A stretch of 64,000 nucleotides of DNA from Siphonobacter aquaeclarae. Lineage in GTDB: Bacteria > Bacteroidota > Bacteroidia > Cytophagales > Spirosomataceae. Within the stretch, counting starts at the first letter, position 1, and every line of letters starts with the position of its first letter. Below, one piece after another: positions 59,775 through 64,000 of this stretch. The stretch spans positions 1 to 64,000 of the forward strand of contig NZ_FNGS01000006.1 in NCBI RefSeq assembly GCF_900103285.1, in the 5' to 3' direction. The notes beneath the pieces were generated by a model that worked only from the letters and a program-made list of their open reading frames with translations, had not been told where the DNA came from and made no database searches. The position numbers were made by a program, and so were the translations under genes.

Positions 59775-59862
59775 CAGTTCAGCCTGCATTTGGCACAACT
59801 CGCGGAAAACGCCCGAACAAAACGGAAAAACGGCCGGTTGCTTCCCCGAAAACCGTTTTTCC

Positions 59863-60315
59863 ATGCCGAACATTACCGAATCATACTGGCTGTCCGAGCA
59901 GCAGCTGCTCGTCACGCACATCAGCGGGGATATTACCCGCGCCGAAGTCGAATACTGGGAAGATTCCCTTCACCAGGCCCTCGCGGAAATCCCGGACGAT
60001 ACGTCCTTCAAAATCTTCATTAACCTCTACGGTTTCAAGGCAACAGACCTGGATGCTCACAAACGGTTCCGGACAATTGTGCCGGCTACCCTGGCTACCT
60101 ACGGCTGGAAAGTAGGCTATGTCGACCTGTTTGCGGAAGAAGCCAAAGGGCTTGAAATCCGCTATACTCGCGGCATCCGTTGTACCGGAGCAGCACATGT
60201 GCACCAGGATGATACCAAGATCGACCGGTACGAAGCCGAATTCAGCAGCCCGCGGGAGCGGTTCTTCACCGATCCCGAAACGGCGCGGAAGTGGATCGAA
60301 GGACTCGCGATGTAA
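59863..60315 (+). CDS. STAS/SpoIIAA-like small protein of unknown function
   Basis: A 150-residue soluble protein. The order LLVTHISGDITRAEVEYWEDSLHQAL and FKIFINLYGFKATDLDAHKRF followed by FFTDPETARKWIEGLAM fits a SpoIIAA/STAS-like alpha-beta fold. No regulatory serine or anti-sigma partner is seen nearby. The identification is by fold pattern only and is uncertain. It precedes a strong 24-base palindrome that separates it from the GH76 gene. Confidence 0.6.
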   Translation: MPNITESYWLSEQQLLVTHISGDITRAEVEYWEDSLHQALAEIPDDTSFKIFINLYGFKATDLDAHKRFRTIVPATLATYGWKVGYVDLFAEEAKGLEIRYTRGIRCTGAAHVHQDDTKIDRYEAEFSSPRERFFTDPETARKWIEGLAM

Positions 60316-60334
60316 GTACCAGTTGAAAGAAAAA

Positions 60335-60358
60335 GAGCCGCCGGAATTCCGGCGGCTC
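60335..60358 (-). terminator. Palindromic terminator between the STAS-like gene and the GH76 gene
   Basis: A perfect 24-base palindrome, GAGCCGCCGGAA with TTCCGGCGGCTC, lies 16 bases before the GH76 stop. On the minus strand it is followed by TTTTTCTTT, so it should end GH76 transcription. The plus strand has no T tract. Confidence 0.8.
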
Positions 60359-60374
60359 TCATCCTGTCGATATA

Positions 60375-61430
60375 CTACTTCAACTGTTCCAGCCGTGCAA
60401 ACATCTCCATGACAGCGGCCTGATCGATGAGGGTCTTCCGGGCTTTTTTGCCGATCAGATTGGTGGCGGGATCCCGCTCCTCTGCCCAGATACGGTTCAG
60501 GTCTTTCTCGAACAACGCGATAAACGCCCGGTTATGATCAATATGGTATAGTTCGATGTACCCGCGAAGGAGCACGGCGTTGAACCAATGGTGGTCCGGA
60601 AAACGACCCTTCCGGAAAAAGTATGCTTCGCTTGCTTTGGCAATCGTCTGAGCTTCTGTGAGATAGGCCTTTTCGCCCGTCAGCCGGTACAAAATAGCGG
60701 CCGATTGCAGCATGGTACCCGTATTGTAGGTATACCGGGCCGAATCGATGGTCATTTTCGGGAGCTTGAGGGCATCGTAATAAAGACCGTCCGGCGCGCG
60801 GAGGCGATCGTGCGTCCAGGTATAGATTTTCCGGGCGACGGTGAGGTACTCCGGCTTTTTCGTCAGTTCATACAACTGCAGGGCAACCAGCACGCCCGGG
60901 CCGTTGGAACAGGTGTTCTTGGTGGTTTTGTCGTCCTCCTTCCAGTAAATACCACCGCCGGCCTGCTCGTCGTAGCCGGTCATCATGAAGCGGTAAATAC
61001 GCTCGCCGAGTTCCAGGTATTCCGGCTTTTTCGTACGCCGGTAGGCGTCGAGCGCGGCTATGGCAACCCATTGATTATCATCGTAAAAGCGGGTGTCTTT
61101 CCCGGCTTTGGCAATATAGGCCTGGTAGCCGGACGCAGGCGGCGCGTCGTTCCGGTACTGTTCAATAGCGTTCAGAACCGTCGGCATGTAGTGCAGCGAC
61201 GGCTGAATCTGCTCGGCTTCCGTGGCAGCCTGAATCAGGGCACAGAGCGGCCAGAGGTAGGAGACGGGCTTTTCGTTGTGTTTGGGATCGTTGGTTTCGA
61301 GGTAAAGACCGGTAGCCGGTTGATAGAATACCTGCTGGATAGCTTGCCGCAGCTGATCGACGCGCGCCGCATACGGCTGCTGTGCCCAGGCCTGCAGCGG
61401 AAACAGCAGGCAAATGGCCCATTTTTTCAT
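60375..61430 (-). CDS. GH76-family glycoside hydrolase
   Basis: A 351-residue secreted glycoside hydrolase of family 76 (alpha-1,6-mannanases acting on yeast mannan or cell-wall mannan). The signal peptide is MKKWAICLLFPLQAWAQ. The (alpha/alpha)6 fold is suggested by repeated helices. The pair of catalytic aspartates lies in RFYDDNQWVAIA (about 121-132), the typical DDN motif. GGGIYWKEDDKTTKNTCSNGP is another conserved segment. No other mannan-degrading gene is nearby. The frame extends to 61589; the ATG at 61430 gives the signal peptide. Confidence 0.9.
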   Translation of the reverse strand: MKKWAICLLFPLQAWAQQPYAARVDQLRQAIQQVFYQPATGLYLETNDPKHNEKPVSYLWPLCALIQAATEAEQIQPSLHYMPTVLNAIEQYRNDAPPASGYQAYIAKAGKDTRFYDDNQWVAIAALDAYRRTKKPEYLELGERIYRFMMTGYDEQAGGGIYWKEDDKTTKNTCSNGPGVLVALQLYELTKKPEYLTVARKIYTWTHDRLRAPDGLYYDALKLPKMTIDSARYTYNTGTMLQSAAILYRLTGEKAYLTEAQTIAKASEAYFFRKGRFPDHHWFNAVLLRGYIELYHIDHNRAFIALFEKDLNRIWAEERDPATNLIGKKARKTLIDQAAVMEMFARLEQLK

Positions 61431-61494
61431 GAGGAGAAGAGGCTTTTTAAAGGAATAGCGGAAAGACCTTTCTTTCAACTCAGTATCCCGGAAA

Positions 61495-61827
61495 TTACGG
61501 CAAAAGGTCCGCGCATTCGGTTTCCAGAAAATGCCGGAAACGACGGTGCAGCTCACCGTACCGCTCCAGCCACCGGAGCCCTTCCGCACTCAGGACACTG
61601 CCACCGCCTTTTTCGCCGCCGGTCTGGGTGACGACAAGCGGTTCCGGCGCTTGTTTGTTCATGGACTGGACAAGGTCCCAGGCCCGCTTGTACGACATGC
61701 CCATCGCTTTGGCGGAGGCCGAAAGCGAGCCTGTTTCCCGGATGTGCGTCAGCAGTTCCCACCGGCCGATGCCGATGAAGCGTTCGTCTCCTTCGATCCA
61801 GATCCGGCCGTTCAGTTGGAATTTCAT
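61495..61827 (-). CDS. ModE-like winged-helix regulator
   Basis: A 110-residue LysR/ModE N-terminal-type DNA-binding protein. The HTH is WELLTHIRETGSLSASAKAMGMSYKRAWDLVQSMNKQ (about 22-58), followed by VVTQTGGEKGGGSVLSAEGLRWLERY. It lacks the molybdate-binding Mop domains of full ModE, so it may be a DNA-binding stump that regulates a nearby unit, perhaps molybdenum-related. The ATG at 61827 (MKFQLNGRIWIEG) is used; the longer frame at 61890 overlaps the MFS terminator. Confidence 0.88.
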   Translation of the reverse strand: MKFQLNGRIWIEGDERFIGIGRWELLTHIRETGSLSASAKAMGMSYKRAWDLVQSMNKQAPEPLVVTQTGGEKGGGSVLSAEGLRWLERYGELHRRFRHFLETECADLLP

Positions 61828-61871
61828 GGTGTAAAAATCCGGATTTGCCGGCATTTCTTCCACCAAAGACA

Positions 61872-61901
61872 TAAAAAAAGGCCGGCACAACGGCCGGCCT
61901 T
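61872..61901 (-). terminator. Intrinsic terminator of the MFS gene
   Basis: A 9-bp stem, AAGGCCGGC (61878-61886) with GCCGGCCTT (61893-61901), followed on the minus strand by a run of seven T. It lies 13 bases after the MFS stop at 61915. Confidence 0.92.
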
Positions 61902-61914
61902 CGGGGAAGAAAGA

Positions 61915-63168
61915 TCAGGCAGGAACATTCGCCGGTTTCTGGGCGAGCGTCCGCTGAACCATGCGGTTGACGAGATACATCATGCCAATACCAATGATCA
62001 TCCCGCCGATGACGACATAACTCAGGGTATCATACTGTTCAAGCTTGCCACCGGGTGTTTCGACGACGATGAAGCCGGCCACAGCCGAGCCGATACCGCC
62101 GGCGATCTGCTGTACCGAGGAGTTGATACTCATGAAGGCGCCCCGGTCTTTCGGCTGGGGTACGGCTGTCATCAGTGCGGAGGAGGAAATAATCCGCGAC
62201 GTAATGCCCATGAACAACAGGATATTAATGCCAATGACAGTGAGAATAGGCGTGATGCCGAGGTTCCCGTAAATACCCGTCATAATCATCGACAAAACAG
62301 AGCCGATCACAAAAAGCCGGTACTTTCCGACGACGTCCGAGTACTTCCCGATCAGCGGTCCCGCAATCATCGAACTGATACCGGTAATGATGTAGATCAT
62401 CGGCAGTTTCTCGAACGGAATCCCCAGGTTGTGAATGCTGAACGCACTCGCAAAGGGCATCAGCATATAGCCGCCCATTGCCAGGAGGGTAGTCGCCGAA
62501 AAAGCCAGCAGGTAATTCGGCTGGGAGAGCGTCCTGCCGAGGTGCTCGAACGCGTTGTGGTCCTGGTTAAGTTTCAGGTGGCCGTCAATGGGCTTGAGAC
62601 GTACGAAAATCAGAACCGCGACAATCGCACTCAGGATCACGATCATGGAAAACGGTGCATGCCAGCCGAAATGATTGGCCAGGTAGAGCCCGATCGGAAT
62701 GCCGAGTACCTGACTGCTGGCAAAGGCCATCTGCACAAAGCCCATCACCCGGCCCCGCATCGCAAGCGGAAACAGGTCGGTGATGATCGCCGCACAGATA
62801 GATCCGATCACGCCGCCGAATATTCCCGTAAAAATCCGGGAAAAGAGCAGAAACGTATACGTATCCGCGATACTACAGAAAAACGTACCGACGATAAACC
62901 CGGCGTAGAAAAACAGCAGCAGTTTTTTCCGGTCGAACTTGTCGGCAAAACCCGCTGCGAGCAGTCCGGACGCGCCGGCGCTGAACGCATACGCTGACAC
63001 AACCCAGCCAAATTGCTGGGGAGAAATATGCAGCGACGGCATCAGAATGGCCCCGAGGGGCGAGAGCACCATAAAATCGAGGATGATGCTGAACTGGAGA
63101 ATGGCCAGGATGGCGATCACAAAAGCTTCGTACTTCGTGAAGGCTCTGGACGTTTCAGGTGAATTCAT
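61915..63168 (-). CDS. MFS transporter
   Basis: A 417-residue major facilitator with 12 predicted helices. The inter-helix loop motif ADKFDRKKLLL (about 74-84) is a variant of the MFS motif A (GxxaDrxGrrr), and GIPIGLYLANHFGWHAPF is motif C-like. It resembles DHA1-type drug exporters of Bacteroidota (FMVLSPLGAILMPSLHISPQQFGWVVSAY). It follows a small ORF by 22 bases and a TetR gene, so it is likely controlled by that regulator. Substrate unknown. Confidence 0.92.
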   Translation of the reverse strand: MNSPETSRAFTKYEAFVIAILAILQFSIILDFMVLSPLGAILMPSLHISPQQFGWVVSAYAFSAGASGLLAAGFADKFDRKKLLLFFYAGFIVGTFFCSIADTYTFLLFSRIFTGIFGGVIGSICAAIITDLFPLAMRGRVMGFVQMAFASSQVLGIPIGLYLANHFGWHAPFSMIVILSAIVAVLIFVRLKPIDGHLKLNQDHNAFEHLGRTLSQPNYLLAFSATTLLAMGGYMLMPFASAFSIHNLGIPFEKLPMIYIITGISSMIAGPLIGKYSDVVGKYRLFVIGSVLSMIMTGIYGNLGITPILTVIGINILLFMGITSRIISSSALMTAVPQPKDRGAFMSINSSVQQIAGGIGSAVAGFIVVETPGGKLEQYDTLSYVVIGGMIIGIGMMYLVNRMVQRTLAQKPANVPA

Positions 63169-63190
63169 GACAGAGTATGTAGCTATAAAA

Positions 63191-63427
63191 TCAGTCGGGA
63201 AGTTCCTCGCAGGTGAATCCTTTGGCTCCCAGCAGACGGATGACGTCGGGAGCGGTCAGGGTATTAGACACGATCCGGAGGACTTTGTCAACATCTTCCA
63301 GGTCGACGTTCCACCGGAGAATCCGGTCGTCCGTTTCCAGGAGGTCTTCCAGCCGGACCACGTCCGAGGGCGAGTGAACAGAGGTTTTGAAAACGAGGAT
63401 GTCGAGCGCATGGGTACCGATATGCAT
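63191..63427 (-). CDS. Small hypothetical protein in the TetR-MFS operon
   Basis: A 78-residue soluble protein, negatively charged, with a beta-alpha-beta pattern (DILVFKTSV, then SDVVRLEDLL, ILRWNVDLEDVDKVLRIVS, and IRLLGAKGFTCEELPD). It has a single Cys and no CxxC motif, so it is not a typical HMA metal chaperone. I do not recognise it. It lies between the TetR gene (15 bases) and the MFS gene (22 bases), which suggests an accessory role in transport. Confidence 0.65.
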   Translation of the reverse strand: MHIGTHALDILVFKTSVHSPSDVVRLEDLLETDDRILRWNVDLEDVDKVLRIVSNTLTAPDVIRLLGAKGFTCEELPD

Positions 63428-63442
63428 GACGACGGCTGTTAC

Positions 63443-64000
63443 TCAGGGAGTCAGGGCTTTCAGGACCAGCTGCATTGTCTGAAGGAGCAACTCTTCAGTC
63501 AGGACAAACGGCTCGTGGTTCGGAAAACTGCGCCCCTGAAAGTGAAACTTAATGAGTTGATACAAAGGCGAAAAGGCAATAGACCAGTACGCTTCAAACG
63601 GCATACGGACCAGTTCCCCACGTACGACATTGTTCCGTACAAACTGGCCGAGAACGTCAGACATCTCCGTCCCGATCAGCTCCATGGCGCGGCTGTGGTA
63701 GGGAGAGTGCCGGATTTGTTCGGTGAACGCTACCGACCACTTGTTGGCCATACAGAAACGTGCCCGGTTCAGCCACTGAATCCGGAGGCCGTCACCGAAC
63801 GACATCTGCGGATCAAAATTCTCCAGCGTCGCCCGGAACATTCTCAGGGTTTCTTCTACACATACCTGCACGATGAGGTCGTCCCGGTCCTTGTAGTAGA
63901 TGTACAGCGTCGCCGGTGACACCCCTGCCGACTTCGCCAGCTTCTGCATACTCAGCCCGTCCAACCCCTGCTCGGCAATCATTTCGATGGCTTTCTGCCG
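63443..64000 (-). CDS. TetR/AcrR-family regulator, cut at the window end
   Basis: The visible 186 codons encode a TetR-family protein with helix-turn-helix MQKLAKSAGVSPATLYIYYKDRDDLIVQVC near the N-terminus. The reading frame continues off the right edge, where codons before the visible ATG at 63982 (RQKAIEMIAEQG) still fit the TetR N-terminal helix. The true start is therefore outside the window. It likely represses the operon with the small ORF and the MFS transporter. Confidence 0.9.
   Translation of the reverse strand, partial: RQKAIEMIAEQGLDGLSMQKLAKSAGVSPATLYIYYKDRDDLIVQVCVEETLRMFRATLENFDPQMSFGDGLRIQWLNRARFCMANKWSVAFTEQIRHSPYHSRAMELIGTEMSDVLGQFVRNNVVRGELVRMPFEAYWSIAFSPLYQLIKFHFQGRSFPNHEPFVLTEELLLQTMQLVLKALTP

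Noticed and set aside
1-64000. tRNA, rRNA, prophage, integrase or defence-island genes
   Set aside because: I looked for tRNA-like cloverleafs, integrase and restriction motifs, and cas or toxin-antitoxin pairs in the gaps and frames and found none that I can support.

Overview
The window looks like chromosomal DNA of a GC-rich (mid-50s % G+C) Bacteroidota bacterium, most like the Cytophagales (Spirosomaceae/Cytophagaceae-type). Pointers are: -7 promoter boxes of the Bacteroidota form TAnnTTTG with weak Shine-Dalgarno sites; a GT117-type DUF2723 membrane protein; a PafA-type alkaline phosphatase; TolC-MFP-RND gene order; and many secreted proteins whose signal peptides end in AQ. The content is mostly housekeeping and ordinary accessory genes. 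I see no prophage, insertion sequence, CRISPR array, rRNA or tRNA.

Layout. 0-6 kb: dapF, then a carbohydrate group (FAH hydrolase, GH29 alpha-L-fucosidase, SGNH esterase, SDR dehydrogenase) that fits part of an oxidative L-fucose route, then an FUSC membrane protein. 6-14 kb: a DEDDh exonuclease converging on pgk, a cobalamin riboswitch controlling metE, a FAN1-like VRR-NUC nuclease, a DUF922-type secreted protein and coaX. 14.8-21.8 kb: a TetR regulator and a TolC/MFP/RND efflux operon, with a TTTAAAC-N4-GTTTAAA operator upstream of both, then a second TetR gene. 21.8-28.5 kb: dinB, arfB, pafA, and an alkylation-repair set (AraC-OGT Ada protein, 2OG-Fe(II) oxygenase, stand-alone Ada-type zinc protein, AlkB). 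28.8-42 kb: a Gfo/Idh oxidoreductase, an OsmC-thyA-GNAT-membrane operon, a TPR protein, cca, a YrdC-like protein, and a five-gene membrane/regulator operon ending in dgkA. 42-54 kb: a DUF2723 protein, an ABC exporter, a dicarboxylate symporter, a PCD-rsmI-DUF4105-IMPase run, and a 58-residue FeoB-associated Cys-rich protein. 54-64 kb: polA, a lipoprotein, a reductase-SRPBCC fusion, a DinB-fold protein, a GH76 enzyme, a ModE-like regulator, and an MFS operon with a TetR gene cut by the window end.

The most striking non-coding signal is at least 13 intergenic palindromic elements in four or five sequence families. Each has two inverted copies of a 25-40 nt module around a variable core, and nearly all directly abut a stop codon. 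Two families (the TTTTCAGTT-rich C type and the GGTGGTTGAGCT D type) are nested inside one another in a fixed order at three loci. The arrangement resembles REPINs, but no RAYT transposase is in the window. Secondary points are an Ada-type zinc domain lacking the methyl-acceptor cysteine, a YrdC homologue lacking its KxR and SxN motifs, and a RibD_C-SRPBCC fusion.
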